Source: CBDCWA01 sp965223255 (GTDB lineage Bacteria; Pseudomonadota; Alphaproteobacteria; Rhizobiales; Hyphomicrobiaceae). From it: DNA of 64,000 nucleotides. The notes below the pieces were generated by a model, which saw only the letters and a list, made by a program, of their open reading frames with translations, was not told the origin of the DNA and ran no database searches. The stretch lies in contig CBDCWA010000004.1 in assembly GCA_965223255.1 (NCBI GenBank), positions 248,001-312,000 of the forward strand, given 5' to 3'. Each line of letters opens with the position of its first letter. The first letter of the stretch is position 1. Positions 9,565 through 19,052 of the stretch are shown piece by piece. A program made the translations under genes and the position numbers.

Positions 9565-11544
9565 CTAGACGACCTCACGCGCGGCCGCCGAGATCGCTTC
9601 AACCGTGATCCCGAAATGCTCGAACAAGTGGCCTGCCGGTGCCGAAGCTCCAAAACCGCTCATCCCAATGAACCGCCCATTGCCCCCCAACCATTCGAAC
9701 CAGCCTTGCGCGACACCGGCCTCAATGGCAATGCGCGGCTGACTGCCGAGGACAAGACTGCGATAATCTGCGGACTGCGCCCGAAAGAGTTCGAACGACG
9801 GCATGGAAACCACTGCTGCCTTGATATTGTCGCGAGCCAGGGCTTCGGCACTGTCCACTGCCAATCCGACTTCAGAGCCCGTTGCAATGAGGGTTACATC
9901 ACGCCCGCCATCCGGTTCCGAGACCACGTAAGCGCCATGTGCACTCTGGTTTTCCGCCGACGTGCCAGTGCGAATATTTTTCACACCTTGGCGTGTGAGC
10001 GCCAGGATCGAAGGCGTCTCGGGCGACGACATCGCCAACTGCCAGCATTCCGCCGTCTCTATCCCGTCGGCCGGACGGAACACCTGCACGTTGGGGATCG
10101 CCCGCAAGGCTGCGAGGTGCTCGACCGGTTGGTGCGTCGGCCCATCTTCTCCAAGCCCGATGCTGTCATGTGTCATCACATAGATGACGCGTTGCTTCAT
10201 CAGTGCCGACAATCGAATCGCCGGCCGGCAATAGTCGGTAAATACCAGGAAGGTGCCGCCATAGGGAATCAAGCCACCACCCAAGGCCAGCCCATTCATG
10301 ACAGCCGCCATACCATGTTCACGCACGCCATAATGAATGTACGAACCGCCAAAGTTACCTTTTGATATGACGTCCTGCGTCTTGACCTTGGTATTATTGG
10401 AGCCAGTGAGATCGGCAGACCCGCCAATCATTGCCGGCACTGCCTCAGTGAGATATCCAAGCGTTAACTCGGACCAGACACGCGTTGCCTTGACGCTGCC
10501 ATCGGCAATAAACGCGGCCTTCGCATCAGCAATGGCCTGCGACATCGCAGCTTTAACGTCGTCGTTTAACGGATCTTCGAGGCCAGCGCGTTGTGCGGCA
10601 TCAATCGCCCCCCAGGCTGCCTGCCAGATCTCTCTTGCCTCATGGGACCGTCGCCCCGCAGCACGCCAGGCCTCCAGCACGGGATCGGGGATCTCAAACG
10701 GTTGATGCGGCCAATTGAGTTTTTCTCGCGCACCAGCAACCTCGTCGCTCCCAAGCGGCGCACCATGGGTCGCGGCACTGCCTTGCTTGGTTGGCGCCCC
10801 ATAGCCGATCACCGTCTTGCAGGCGATCAACCACGGCTTGGAGGAATCGGATTTCGCACGCTCCAGAGCCTCGCGCACGCGATCTGGGTCGTGCCCATCA
10901 ACACTGAGTGCATTCCAACCGGCCGCTTCAAATCTTGCGATTTGATCTTCGCTTGTCGCCAGTGACGTCGGCCCATCAATCGATATCCCGTTGTCATCGA
11001 ACAGCACGATGAGTTTGCCGAGACCCAGATGGCCGGCAAGCGAAATCGCTTCCTGACTTATGCCTTCCATCAGGCAACCATCACCGGCAATCGCATAAGT
11101 ATAATGATCGATAAGATCCCCGTAACGTGCATTCAGGATGCGTTCGCCAAGTGCCATGCCAACCGCATTCGCAATCCCCTGCCCGAGCGGCCCCGTGGTT
11201 GTCTCGATACCCGGCATATGCCCGAATTCCGGATGCCCTGCCGTCTTCGAGCCCAGCTGGCGAAAGGCTTTGAGATCATCGATCGTGACGCCTGGATAGC
11301 CGGTGAGATAACACAAGCTATAGAGCAACATGGACCCATGTCCGGCCGATAGCACAAACCGGTCGCGGTTATGCCAATTCGGTGCCGCGGCATCGTATGT
11401 CATCACATCACGAAACAACACCGTCGCCACATCAGCCATGCCCATTGGCATCCCTGGATGGCCGGACTTTGCCGCTTCGACGGCGTCCATCGCCAGAACG
11501 CGGATGGCATTTGCCATCTCCAAATGGGTTACGGCTTCGGCCAT
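9565..11544 (-). CDS. tkt: Transketolase
   Basis: The 659-residue thiamine-diphosphate enzyme exchanges two-carbon units in the pentose phosphate or Calvin pathway. The N-terminal region has SGHPGMPMGMADVA, the ThDP-binding motif is GDGCLMEGISQEA with DDNGISIDG downstream, and the pyrimidine domain has THDSIGLGEDGPTHQPVEH. The C-terminal domain is complete. ATG 11544 is preceded by GGAGGA at a good distance; a reading-frame extension to 11595 is rejected because it adds 17 unrelated residues. It heads the tkt-pgk-gph run. Confidence 0.97.
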   Translation of the reverse strand: MAEAVTHLEMANAIRVLAMDAVEAAKSGHPGMPMGMADVATVLFRDVMTYDAAAPNWHNRDRFVLSAGHGSMLLYSLCYLTGYPGVTIDDLKAFRQLGSKTAGHPEFGHMPGIETTTGPLGQGIANAVGMALGERILNARYGDLIDHYTYAIAGDGCLMEGISQEAISLAGHLGLGKLIVLFDDNGISIDGPTSLATSEDQIARFEAAGWNALSVDGHDPDRVREALERAKSDSSKPWLIACKTVIGYGAPTKQGSAATHGAPLGSDEVAGAREKLNWPHQPFEIPDPVLEAWRAAGRRSHEAREIWQAAWGAIDAAQRAGLEDPLNDDVKAAMSQAIADAKAAFIADGSVKATRVWSELTLGYLTEAVPAMIGGSADLTGSNNTKVKTQDVISKGNFGGSYIHYGVREHGMAAVMNGLALGGGLIPYGGTFLVFTDYCRPAIRLSALMKQRVIYVMTHDSIGLGEDGPTHQPVEHLAALRAIPNVQVFRPADGIETAECWQLAMSSPETPSILALTRQGVKNIRTGTSAENQSAHGAYVVSEPDGGRDVTLIATGSEVGLAVDSAEALARDNIKAAVVSMPSFELFRAQSADYRSLVLGSQPRIAIEAGVAQGWFEWLGGNGRFIGMSGFGASAPAGHLFEHFGITVEAISAAAREVV

Positions 11545-11701
11545 GCTCAGTATCCTCCGGGACGAATATTCGAGACAGTATAGGTGGGAGTCCACTTAAC
11601 GGTCGCGCTGCCGCTCGTCTATGGCTGACACACCGACGTCCAAAGGGAATTTCGGAGCGGGACGCACTTTGGCTTTGGTTGTAGCAGCCCCTTTAGCAAA
11701 A

Positions 11702-12610
11702 TCAATGCAGCACGGGGTGTTGCGACAAGAAGGTCTCGGCTTCATCTCTGCTCGGCAAGCCTGCGCGTGCCCCCAATCTACGGCACTTCAAGGCTGCAAC
11801 TGCCGAGGCAAAGCGCACACAGGCGGGAATCTGGTTGCGCTCAATCAGGGCTGCGACAAATCCTCCGTGGAAGGCATCACCGGCGCCGGTGGTATCGACG
11901 GCATCGATCTTAAAAGCCGGCATTGATTGTATGCTGCCGTCCTGATACCAGCGGTATCCGTTTTCACCGAGCGTCACGCCGGCGTGGACCGGCCCACGCG
12001 CAGCAATATATTTGAGCTTCTGATCGATCTCCTTGCCACCGGCCCAATCGCCAAGCATCGATTGGGGAAAGATCGCATAATCGGTCAGCGGCAGAATATC
12101 GCCGAGCACCTCATCAGAACCGAAATCGCTATCGATAATCGTCGGAATACCGAGTTCTTTTGCCCGCGCGAGCACCAGACGCGCGGCTTCCAACCAGCGC
12201 AGATCAACCACCACCGCGCCTGCGTTTTCAAGCCGCTCGAGCGGCAGCCAACTGGTATCGGAAGGCAAATTGACGTCCCGCGCACTCACGATCAATCGCT
12301 CACCCTTATCATCGACGATGACCACTGCACTCGACGACCGGCAATCGGCAAACGGCTGCACATAGCGCGTGTCGACACCGGCTGCGTGCAGGCCGCGTCG
12401 GATCTGCACGCCCAGATCATCATCACCCGTCCGGCTCCACAATTCGACCTCGACGCCAAGGCGCGCCAAACACGCCGCCGTATTGGCTGCCGTCCCACCT
12501 CCGGTTTCCATAAAGTCAACAGCGCGCACCTTCGTTGGCCGCCGCGGAAAGGCACTGATCCGGTAGATGCGATCCACGACCGCATTCCCTATGCAAACAA
12601 CTCTCGCCAT
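11702..12610 (-). CDS. PfkB-family carbohydrate kinase
   Basis: This 302-residue ribokinase-family sugar kinase has the N-terminal signature METGGGTAANTAACLARLG and the C-terminal signature DAVDTTGAGDAFHGGFVAAL, with the catalytic aspartate in GAGD. The N-terminus CIGNAVVDRIYRI matches the sugar kinase group rather than adenosine kinase. It could act on ribose, fructose, sulfofructose or another sugar; nothing visible decides. The start ATG has AGGGAT five bases upstream. It lies between the Kef antiporter (48 bases upstream) and tkt (157 bases downstream) on the same strand. Confidence 0.85.
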   Translation of the reverse strand: MARVVCIGNAVVDRIYRISAFPRRPTKVRAVDFMETGGGTAANTAACLARLGVEVELWSRTGDDDLGVQIRRGLHAAGVDTRYVQPFADCRSSSAVVIVDDKGERLIVSARDVNLPSDTSWLPLERLENAGAVVVDLRWLEAARLVLARAKELGIPTIIDSDFGSDEVLGDILPLTDYAIFPQSMLGDWAGGKEIDQKLKYIAARGPVHAGVTLGENGYRWYQDGSIQSMPAFKIDAVDTTGAGDAFHGGFVAALIERNQIPACVRFASAVAALKCRRLGARAGLPSRDEAETFLSQHPVLH

Positions 12611-12658
12611 AGATCCCTACCTGAGAACCTTTCCTGAGAGCCAACGACCAAAGCCCGA

Positions 12659-14485
12659 CTAGGCCGTCTCCTTTACGTCCGACGCATCGCTTGCGGTCTC
12701 GTCCTGACTACGCGCATCTTCATCGAACAGCTGTGCCAACATTTCTGCATCGGTTCGTGCCAATTCCTGCAACTTCTGCAAATCCGTTGCATGACGATAA
12801 TCATCGACCAAGCGTTGTTCGTCATGGCGCGCAAACGTATCGACGGCAAATTCAACATCACGAGCACTATACCCTAGCCCTTTCAGCACCTCCCGCGTCA
12901 AGTCCAACGAGGCCAGGAACATCTCACGGCGGATACAGACCACGCCAAGATCCATCAGTCGGTGCACATGGTGGCGATCACGCGCCCGGGCAAATATTGG
13001 TAAATCAGGAAAATGGTGCCGCACCAAGGCAGCCGTCGCAACCGACTGCTCGGCATCTGAGACCGCCAGCACGAAAAGGCGCGCCTTACCAGCCTGGGCG
13101 GCATGCAACACCTCCAGACGGCTGGCATCACCATAAAATGCTTTGCCGCCAAAGCGCGCCACCGTCGCCACCTGCGCCGGATCACTATCCAGCGCCGTAA
13201 ACGGCACCCGCTTGGCTCTGAGTATCCGACCGACGATCTGCCCGAACCGACCGAAGCCGGCGATGATCACATGGCGGTCGGCATCCGGCGGCAGATCATC
13301 GTAGGCAGGCAGGGCCTCAACGGGTTTGGGTGTCAGCACATCGTCCAAAATGAGCAACAGTGGTGTCGCGACCATCGACAGCGTCACCACGATGTTGAGC
13401 AGATTGGCTTGTTGGACGGCTAGCACACCGGCAGTAGCCCCTGCCGCAAACAGAACAAATGCAAACTCTCCGCCCTGATTGATAAACAAAGCCAACCGCC
13501 GCGCAGCCCGCGACCCAAGCGATTGCCTAAGCCCGAGCAGGTAGACTATCCCTGTCTTGATTACGAGCAACAGGATCAGCAGGCCGAACACTATCAACGG
13601 CTGATTCACAATCAAAGTCAGATTGAGCGACATCCCAATGGCGGTAAAGAACAGACCAAGCAGCAGGCCTTCGAACGGCTTGATGTCTGCCTCAAGCTGA
13701 TGGCGATAAGCACTTTCTGCAACCAGCACCCCAGCGATGAATGCACCGAGCGACGGCGACAAGCCGGCCAAATGCATCAGACCGGCAACACCCACTACCG
13801 TCAGCAACGCGGCTGCCGTCATCGCCTCTTTGACTTTAGTGTGCGCAATGAATTGCAGGATTCGGTCAAGCACGAAAAAACCGATCAGCACGATGAGCGC
13901 GATGGTGCCAAGCGCAAACAACGCTGCGGCAATGGTCATCTGCGGCACGGCTGCTGCCGGGACGACAGCAAACAGCGGCACCAGGGCGATCAGCGGGATC
14001 GCCGCAATATCCTGAAACAGCAAGACCGAAAACGCCAACCGGCCGTGGCGTGTCGTCAATTCTTCGCGCTCCTCCAGCACCTGGATTGCAAATGCCGTCG
14101 AGGAGAGGGACAGGGCCAACGCCGCGAACAGGCCTGCCTGCCACGGCAAGTCCAACAGATAGCCAACCACCAACAGCGCCAACGCCGACAATCCGACCTG
14201 TGCGCTGCCGAAGCCAAAAATTGCATGGCGCATCGACCAAAGCCGTATTGGCTTGAGTTCGAGGCCCAAAATGAACAGCAGGAAGATTACACCAGCTTCC
14301 CCAACATGCAGGATTTCCTGCGCCTTATAGAGCGAAAAGACCTGCCCGATCCCATATGGCCCGATCAGGATGCCGGCCATCAGATAGCCGAGCACAGCCC
14401 CGACCCTGAGCCAGCGCGCGATTGGCGCGGCGATAGCGGCAGCAGCAAGTAGGCATGCGAGTTGAGCAAGCGAGATTTCCGACAT
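12659..14485 (-). CDS. Monovalent cation:proton antiporter-2 (KefB/KefC-type) with RCK domain
   Basis: The 608-residue protein has an N-terminal Na+/H+-exchanger domain of about 12 helices (residues 1-380), with typical elements GYLMAGILIGPYGIG, FLLFILGLELKP, LSLSSTAFAIQVL and LLFQDIAAIPL. A cytoplasmic TrkA-N/RCK domain follows, with the nucleotide-binding loop VIIAGFGRFGQIVGRIL (about 408-424). The tail (about 545-608) is acidic and helical. Such proteins expel K+ or Na+ in exchange for protons, and KefB/C are gated by glutathione adducts. No KefF/KefG ancillary subunit is nearby. The ion and the gating ligand cannot be read from the sequence. Confidence 0.9.
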   Translation of the reverse strand: MSEISLAQLACLLAAAAIAAPIARWLRVGAVLGYLMAGILIGPYGIGQVFSLYKAQEILHVGEAGVIFLLFILGLELKPIRLWSMRHAIFGFGSAQVGLSALALLVVGYLLDLPWQAGLFAALALSLSSTAFAIQVLEEREELTTRHGRLAFSVLLFQDIAAIPLIALVPLFAVVPAAAVPQMTIAAALFALGTIALIVLIGFFVLDRILQFIAHTKVKEAMTAAALLTVVGVAGLMHLAGLSPSLGAFIAGVLVAESAYRHQLEADIKPFEGLLLGLFFTAIGMSLNLTLIVNQPLIVFGLLILLLVIKTGIVYLLGLRQSLGSRAARRLALFINQGGEFAFVLFAAGATAGVLAVQQANLLNIVVTLSMVATPLLLILDDVLTPKPVEALPAYDDLPPDADRHVIIAGFGRFGQIVGRILRAKRVPFTALDSDPAQVATVARFGGKAFYGDASRLEVLHAAQAGKARLFVLAVSDAEQSVATAALVRHHFPDLPIFARARDRHHVHRLMDLGVVCIRREMFLASLDLTREVLKGLGYSARDVEFAVDTFARHDEQRLVDDYRHATDLQKLQELARTDAEMLAQLFDEDARSQDETASDASDVKETA

Positions 14486-14561
14486 TACAGACCATGATAG
14501 CCGGTTCTGTGCGATAGTCGAATGGGCTCAGTAGGATTATTTCACAGCAGACTACTGCGCT

Positions 14562-15407
14562 TCACGCACCGCCCTTACGCACTTGATCATAAGCCTGCAG
14601 CTCACGGATCAAGTCTTCGAAATCTTTGAGCGGCACCATGTTGGGGCCATCGGAGGGGGCGTTATCGGGATCTTGATGTGTTTCGATAAACAGACCTGCA
14701 ACACCAACCGCAACCGCCGCTCTGGCTAGCACCGGCACGAATCGGCGCTCACCGCTCGATGCACCACCCTGTCCGCCTGGCTGCATAACCGAATGCGTAG
14801 CATCGAATATCACCGGGCAGCCCGTTTCGGCCAATACCGGCAACGCCCGCATATCAGAAACCAGCGTATTGTATCCAAACGACACCCCGCGCTCTGTCAC
14901 CAGCACGTTGGGATTACCAGACTCCGCCACTTTGCCGACGGCATATTGCATGTCCCACGGCGCCAGGAATTGACCTTTTTTGATTTTCACAACCCGACCC
15001 GTCTGGGCAGCCGCCACAAGCAAATCTGTTTGCCGACAGAGAAAGGCCGGGATCTGGAGAACATCGACAACTTCACCAACCAACGCGCAGTGCGGCGGCT
15101 CATGCACATCGGTTACGACGGGCAGGCCGAGGGTTTCGCGAATTTCGGCAAACACCGGCAGGGCGTCCTTCAGTCCGACACCGCGTTTGCCCGACAGGCT
15201 CGTCCGGTTGGCCTTGTCGTAAGACGTCTTATAGACGAGGCCAACACCGAGTTTGGTGCAAATCTCCTTCAGCCCACTTGCCATTTCCAGCGCATGCGCC
15301 CGGCTCTCCATCTGGCAGGGGCCTGCGAAGAGCGCAATTGGCTTGTCATTTGCGAAACTGACATCCCCAACTGTGACCGTAGCGTTGACCGCTGTGATGG
15401 TGGTCAT
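14562..15407 (-). CDS. kdsA: 3-deoxy-8-phosphooctulonate (Kdo8P) synthase
   Basis: The 281-residue aldolase condenses phosphoenolpyruvate with arabinose 5-phosphate to make Kdo8P for LPS inner core. Conserved stretches are PIALFAGPCQMES, YKTSYDKANRTS, GLPVVTDVHEPP and VIFDATHSVMQPGG. ATG 15407 is preceded by AAGGGAT and gives the usual family length; the frame stays open a further 72 codons upstream but that stretch is basic, low-quality sequence and is not coding. It lies 46 bases downstream of trhO and is followed by the Kef antiporter. In many alphaproteobacteria kdsA is next to eno; here they are about 47 kb apart. Confidence 0.96.
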   Translation of the reverse strand: MTTITAVNATVTVGDVSFANDKPIALFAGPCQMESRAHALEMASGLKEICTKLGVGLVYKTSYDKANRTSLSGKRGVGLKDALPVFAEIRETLGLPVVTDVHEPPHCALVGEVVDVLQIPAFLCRQTDLLVAAAQTGRVVKIKKGQFLAPWDMQYAVGKVAESGNPNVLVTERGVSFGYNTLVSDMRALPVLAETGCPVIFDATHSVMQPGGQGGASSGERRFVPVLARAAVAVGVAGLFIETHQDPDNAPSDGPNMVPLKDFEDLIRELQAYDQVRKGGA

Positions 15408-15453
15408 GGCTGAAATCCCTTCTGGGCCGCGTTGCGCAAGCCCCTTGCTTACA

Positions 15454-16422
15454 TCACTTTGGCACACTGGTCTTTCGACTTTTGTTGCCGACTTGCGATT
15501 GCCCACCGATATGCACGTCGCCGCGCGCTTGAGCGAGATCGATCTGGCGTTGGCGATCCAGCGCAGCCTGCTTTTTCTTATCCGGCGCCGCGCTGTCGCA
15601 TCCAGTGCAGAACCGATCCGCATAACCGCCCGGCGTCCCTGTAATAAAGGGCCTGCGGCATACCGAACACAACTGATACGGCCCCGGCTTCAGGCCCGGT
15701 CCGACGGACACCCGCTCATCAAAGACAAAGCATTCTCCCTGCCACAGGCTTTCCTCCTCGGGGACCTGTTCCAGATATTTCAAAATGCCACCCTTGAGAT
15801 GAAAGACCTCTTCGACCCCAAGCCGTTTGACGAGCGCCGTCGCTTTTTCGCAGCGAATGCCACCCGTGCAAAACATTGCCACCTTCTTCTGGCGATGGGG
15901 CTCAATATGGCGAGCGGCCCACTCCGGAAAATCGCGAAACGCCCTGGTCTCGGGATTGATTGCACCCTCGAAAGAGCCGAGGGCCACTTCATAATCGTTG
16001 CGGGTATCGATCACAACGATATCCGGGTCTGAAATAAGCGCATTCCAATCGTCAGGCTCGACATATGTGCCGACCTCGGTATTGGGATCGATATCGGCCA
16101 CACCCATGGTCACGATCTCGCGCTTCAGGCGCACTTTCATGCGCTTGAACGGCATCTCATTCGCAATCGATGTTTTCCATTCGAGATCCGCGCAGCCTGG
16201 CAGCGCTTTTATGTGGTCAATCACGGCGCGGATACCGTCGTCCGAACCGGCAATTGTGCCATTGATCCCTTCAGACGCCAAAAGGATCGTTCCCTGCACA
16301 CCGTTTTGCCGGCAGACATCCTCCAACGGCCCGCGCAACGCTTCGAAATTCGCCCATGCCACGAATTTATAGAGCGCGGCCACCACAATAGTCTCTGCTT
16401 TTGTGCTAGTGTCCTCAGTCAT
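15454..16422 (-). CDS. trhO: tRNA uridine(34) hydroxylase, rhodanese family
   Basis: The 322-residue protein has the layout of TrhO (YceA), which makes 5-hydroxyuridine at the wobble base of tRNAs using oxygen. It has an N-terminal acylphosphatase-like part (EGINGTIAG), a central rhodanese domain with VIDTRNDYEV and the active-site loop MFCTGGIRCEKA, and a C-terminal region with paired cysteines (CSVCRR and CTGC) suggesting a zinc knuckle. ATG 16422 was chosen over frame extensions upstream because residues after it match the family start. kdsA follows 46 bases downstream. Downstream of the zinc cysteines the tail is basic. Confidence 0.9.
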   Translation of the reverse strand: MTEDTSTKAETIVVAALYKFVAWANFEALRGPLEDVCRQNGVQGTILLASEGINGTIAGSDDGIRAVIDHIKALPGCADLEWKTSIANEMPFKRMKVRLKREIVTMGVADIDPNTEVGTYVEPDDWNALISDPDIVVIDTRNDYEVALGSFEGAINPETRAFRDFPEWAARHIEPHRQKKVAMFCTGGIRCEKATALVKRLGVEEVFHLKGGILKYLEQVPEEESLWQGECFVFDERVSVGPGLKPGPYQLCSVCRRPFITGTPGGYADRFCTGCDSAAPDKKKQAALDRQRQIDLAQARGDVHIGGQSQVGNKSRKTSVPK

Positions 16423-16652
16423 GAATCCGCTCACCGATTGCAGCGCCCTCCCCAGTGAATTCATGACTTTCAAAGAACACGAGAACAAATCTCTTTCCAG
16501 CGTGATGAAGAACCCGGAATTCTCTCTCAGGACCGCGGAAACATGCTACGAATTCTTGCTTCATCACATTAGTCATGACTAGTCAATTACTCCGGGACCC
16601 GCCGCGATGGCAAGGTGTTAAAGTGGCAGAAAAACCGGCAAATGGGGCCCGA

Positions 16653-17072
16653 ATGAACAACCAGACGATAGACCTGATCAACCGTTATTATGCCGCCTTC
16701 AATGCCGGCGACATCGATGCCATGTTGGTCTGCCTCAGCGATAGCGTCATCCATGACGTCAACCAGGGCGAACGGCGTACGGGTAAAGAGCGTTTTCATG
16801 CTTTCCTTGCTCGCATGGCGCATCATTATGACGAGCAGCTAAGCGATATCGTAGTGCTGGCGACGCCCGATGGCGCACGCGCCGCAGCAGAGTTCAATGT
16901 CAGCGGCAAATACCTGAAGACCGAACCGGGCCTGCCCGATGCGACCGGCCAGTCTTATCAGCTACCGGCGGCCACGTTCTTCTCCATCGACGACGGCAAG
17001 ATCTCCCGAATCACCACCTATTATAATCTGACCGATTGGATCATTCAGGTCTCTGGCCACCCGCTGCCATGA
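16653..17072 (+). CDS. NTF2-like (ketosteroid-isomerase/SnoaL-like) protein
   Basis: The 139-residue protein fits the NTF2-like cone fold: an N-terminal helix with RYYAAFNAGDIDAM, a strand VIHDVNQGE, and a C-terminal strand pair TFFSIDDGKISRITTYYNL. In this superfamily such proteins are isomerases, hydratases or binding partners, and no catalytic residue pattern here identifies a reaction. Start ATG 16653 fits the family; GTG 16623 in the same frame is possible. Its TGA overlaps the ATG of the following acetyltransferase (ATGA), so the two are translationally coupled and probably work together. Confidence 0.75.
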   Translation: MNNQTIDLINRYYAAFNAGDIDAMLVCLSDSVIHDVNQGERRTGKERFHAFLARMAHHYDEQLSDIVVLATPDGARAAAEFNVSGKYLKTEPGLPDATGQSYQLPAATFFSIDDGKISRITTYYNLTDWIIQVSGHPLP

Positions 17073-17695
17073 CAATCGACATCAAAACGTTCGCTGGACG
17101 CGCCTGCCTGCCGCTGATTAGCGATGTGGCCCGCTTGCGCATATCGGTGTTCCGCGAATGGCCCTACCTCTATCAGGGCAGTCAGAGTTACGAGGAGGAC
17201 TATTTGCGCCATTTCGCAGAGGCCGCTGATGCAATCGTCGTCGCCGCCTTCGATGGTGACAGCGTCGTCGGCGTTGCAACCGCCTCCAGTCTTGCCGGTC
17301 ACACCGAAGAATTTGTTCCCCTATTCAATGCCGCCGGCTACGACGCGACCGCCATCTTTTATTGTGGCGAAAGCGTATTGCTGCCGGCCTATCGCGGCCG
17401 CGGGATCGGTCACACATTTTTCGACTATCGCGAACAACACGCCGCGACCCTCGTCGACTCCGGTCGCACCATAACGCATTCGGCGTTCTGCGCCGTCATC
17501 CGCGATCCGAACGACCCGCGCACGCCCGCCCACTACCGACCGCTGGATTCATTTTGGATGAAACGCGGCTATGAGCCGATCCCCGGACTAATCGGAAACT
17601 ATGCCTGGCAGGAGATCGGTGACGATCACGAACGCGATCACTCAATGCAGTTTTGGGTGAAAGGATTTGCTGATCAGCCGCCAACCACACCCTGA
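17069..17695 (+). CDS. GNAT-family N-acetyltransferase
   Basis: The 208-residue protein carries the acetyl-CoA-binding motif A of GNAT enzymes, VLLPAYRGRGIGHTFFDYRE (about 105-124), after a typical N-terminal strand pair (VVAAFDGDSVVGVATASS). The substrate is unknown. Its start codon overlaps the stop codon of the NTF2-like gene, and no other gene follows on this strand for 860 bases, so these two form a bicistronic unit. The residues after the motif (RTITHSAFCAVIRD, PLDSFWMKRGYEPIPG) look like the family subgroup with a long C-terminal half. Confidence 0.82.
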   Translation: MTIDIKTFAGRACLPLISDVARLRISVFREWPYLYQGSQSYEEDYLRHFAEAADAIVVAAFDGDSVVGVATASSLAGHTEEFVPLFNAAGYDATAIFYCGESVLLPAYRGRGIGHTFFDYREQHAATLVDSGRTITHSAFCAVIRDPNDPRTPAHYRPLDSFWMKRGYEPIPGLIGNYAWQEIGDDHERDHSMQFWVKGFADQPPTTP

Positions 17696-17744
17696 CCCAG
17701 CGTTAGCCCAAAACCGCCATTGCAAACCATATTCGCCATGGCCG

Positions 17745-18455
17745 TCACTCAAGCCCAAAGACGACAGTTACGACGGCCCTAATTCTCTGCTCCCCGGATT
17801 GAATGGGCACAGCCATTGAACTTGCAGCGCGACCAGAAATCGTATGTGGACGCGGACCAAAACCAACCTGTTCCGAAACTTTCAGGACCGGGCCGAGTTT
17901 GGCCCGGGCAGCGCGAGCATAAAGCCCGCCTCTGCGAAACGCATTGGCCATGGCATTTTTACGTGCCGTATCACGCAACAATTCTGCATTGGACACCCCG
18001 AACGAAATGCCGTGCATCTGATTGGCACCCGCTGCCACCGCGGCATCCAGCAATCCCCCAAGCGTTGCAATTGTCCGGTGCAGGACATGCACCCGATTAG
18101 TGACGAAATAACCGATGATCGCGCGCTTGCCGGCAGTCTTTGAGCGAGACGAATAGCCGCCAGAATACCGCGGCCTGACATTGACAGCCGTGGTCCGCAG
18201 GTCCTTATCCGCGACGCCTGCGCGCTTAAGCGCCGCGATCACCCGTGTCATGGCTTGACTGTTCTCGGCCAGCGCCTGCTTGGCAGTGTCAGAAACTGTC
18301 GTCACACCCAACCGGATCGTCGCTATATCAGGCTTCACGCCAACACTGCCCTCAGCGCGCACGGTCACCGTCCGCTCGTCAGCAAGTACCGACTGTCCGA
18401 CCGGCGCCATGATCAAAAGTCCGGCGGCCAGACCGGCAATAAACCTCTTGTACAT
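17745..18455 (-). CDS. Periplasmic SIMPL (DUF541) domain protein
   Basis: The 236-residue precursor has a clear signal peptide (MYKRF, hydrophobic core, cleavage near VLA-DE). The SIMPL/DUF541 domain follows: RTVTVRAEGSVGVKPDIATI at its start, TTAVNVRPRY in the middle and a final strand RIRAVVTVVFGLE. Relatives include Brucella BP26/Omp28 and E. coli YggE, which form periplasmic ring assemblies linked to oxidative stress or used as serological antigens; biochemical function is unsettled. It stands alone on the minus strand and is divergent from the next gene, with about 107 bases between them for both promoters. Confidence 0.88.
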   Translation of the reverse strand: MYKRFIAGLAAGLLIMAPVGQSVLADERTVTVRAEGSVGVKPDIATIRLGVTTVSDTAKQALAENSQAMTRVIAALKRAGVADKDLRTTAVNVRPRYSGGYSSRSKTAGKRAIIGYFVTNRVHVLHRTIATLGGLLDAAVAAGANQMHGISFGVSNAELLRDTARKNAMANAFRRGGLYARAARAKLGPVLKVSEQVGFGPRPHTISGRAASSMAVPIQSGEQRIRAVVTVVFGLE

Positions 18456-18562
18456 GTCTCAACCTATCCTTTGTCTCAAGATGATTTTATTCCAAACCGG
18501 ATTGGTGAAATCGTGGCAACAGGATAAACTGATAGAAGGCCCTTCAATTTAAGGAGGCCATA

Positions 18563-19000
18563 ATGTTTCGTCTCAGTTCTATGCTCGCGACCGGCCTTGT
18601 CGTACTTGGGCTAACAAGTTTCGCCCACACGGCCCACTATTCGAGACCCAACTCGACAAACATCGAGACAAGTTCACAGACGGGTTCAGTTGTGGTGCGC
18701 ACGCGGTCTCGTGGCGCCGGCAGGACCAGTCCACACGGGACGACGTTGCCGCAATTGCCGAAATTGACCCCCGCACCGCGACCCATCTCACCAACCATTC
18801 CTTTGCCGCCGCCGGTCACCATACCACCTGCAACGGCGCCCGCTGCAGCGCCACCGGCGCGTGTCAGACCGCCTCCCAGATGCAAACCCAAATGGCACCC
18901 CTGTGCGCGCAAACGATCCTATCAAGTACAAAAATGCCGCAGCGGACGATGTTGGAAAGAATGGGAACATGATTGCGTTGGCGACTGGGTGTGTCGATAG
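18563..19000 (+). CDS. Secreted proline-rich protein with a C-terminal cysteine motif
   Basis: I do not recognise this 145-residue protein. A signal peptide is clear (MFRLSSMLATGLVVLGLTSF, cleavage near AHTA-HY). Residues ~70-105 are a proline/alanine linker. The last ~40 residues hold six cysteines in the order C-x6-C-x9-C-x4-C-x6-C-x5-C together with many basic and tryptophan residues, suggesting a small disulfide-stabilised extracellular module. The ribosome binding site AAGGAGG six bases before the ATG is among the strongest in the window. The opposite-strand frame over it is also open but has no start signal. Confidence 0.65.
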   Translation: MFRLSSMLATGLVVLGLTSFAHTAHYSRPNSTNIETSSQTGSVVVRTRSRGAGRTSPHGTTLPQLPKLTPAPRPISPTIPLPPPVTIPPATAPAAAPPARVRPPPRCKPKWHPCARKRSYQVQKCRSGRCWKEWEHDCVGDWVCR

Positions 19001-19052
19001 ACGAGAACCGGACGCATGCAAACACGTCGCAGCCGAGCAACAACCGACACCC

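Noticed and set aside
9559..10365. 268-codon plus-strand frame
   Set aside because: Antisense to transketolase, whose motifs are intact.
13523..14452. 309-codon plus-strand frame rich in Gln/Arg/His
   Set aside because: Antisense to the Kef-type antiporter, which has clear motifs; composition is that of a reversed membrane protein.
15408..15623. 72-codon upstream extension of kdsA
   Set aside because: Overlaps the end of trhO, is basic and unlike KdsA; ATG 15407 has a good ribosome binding site.
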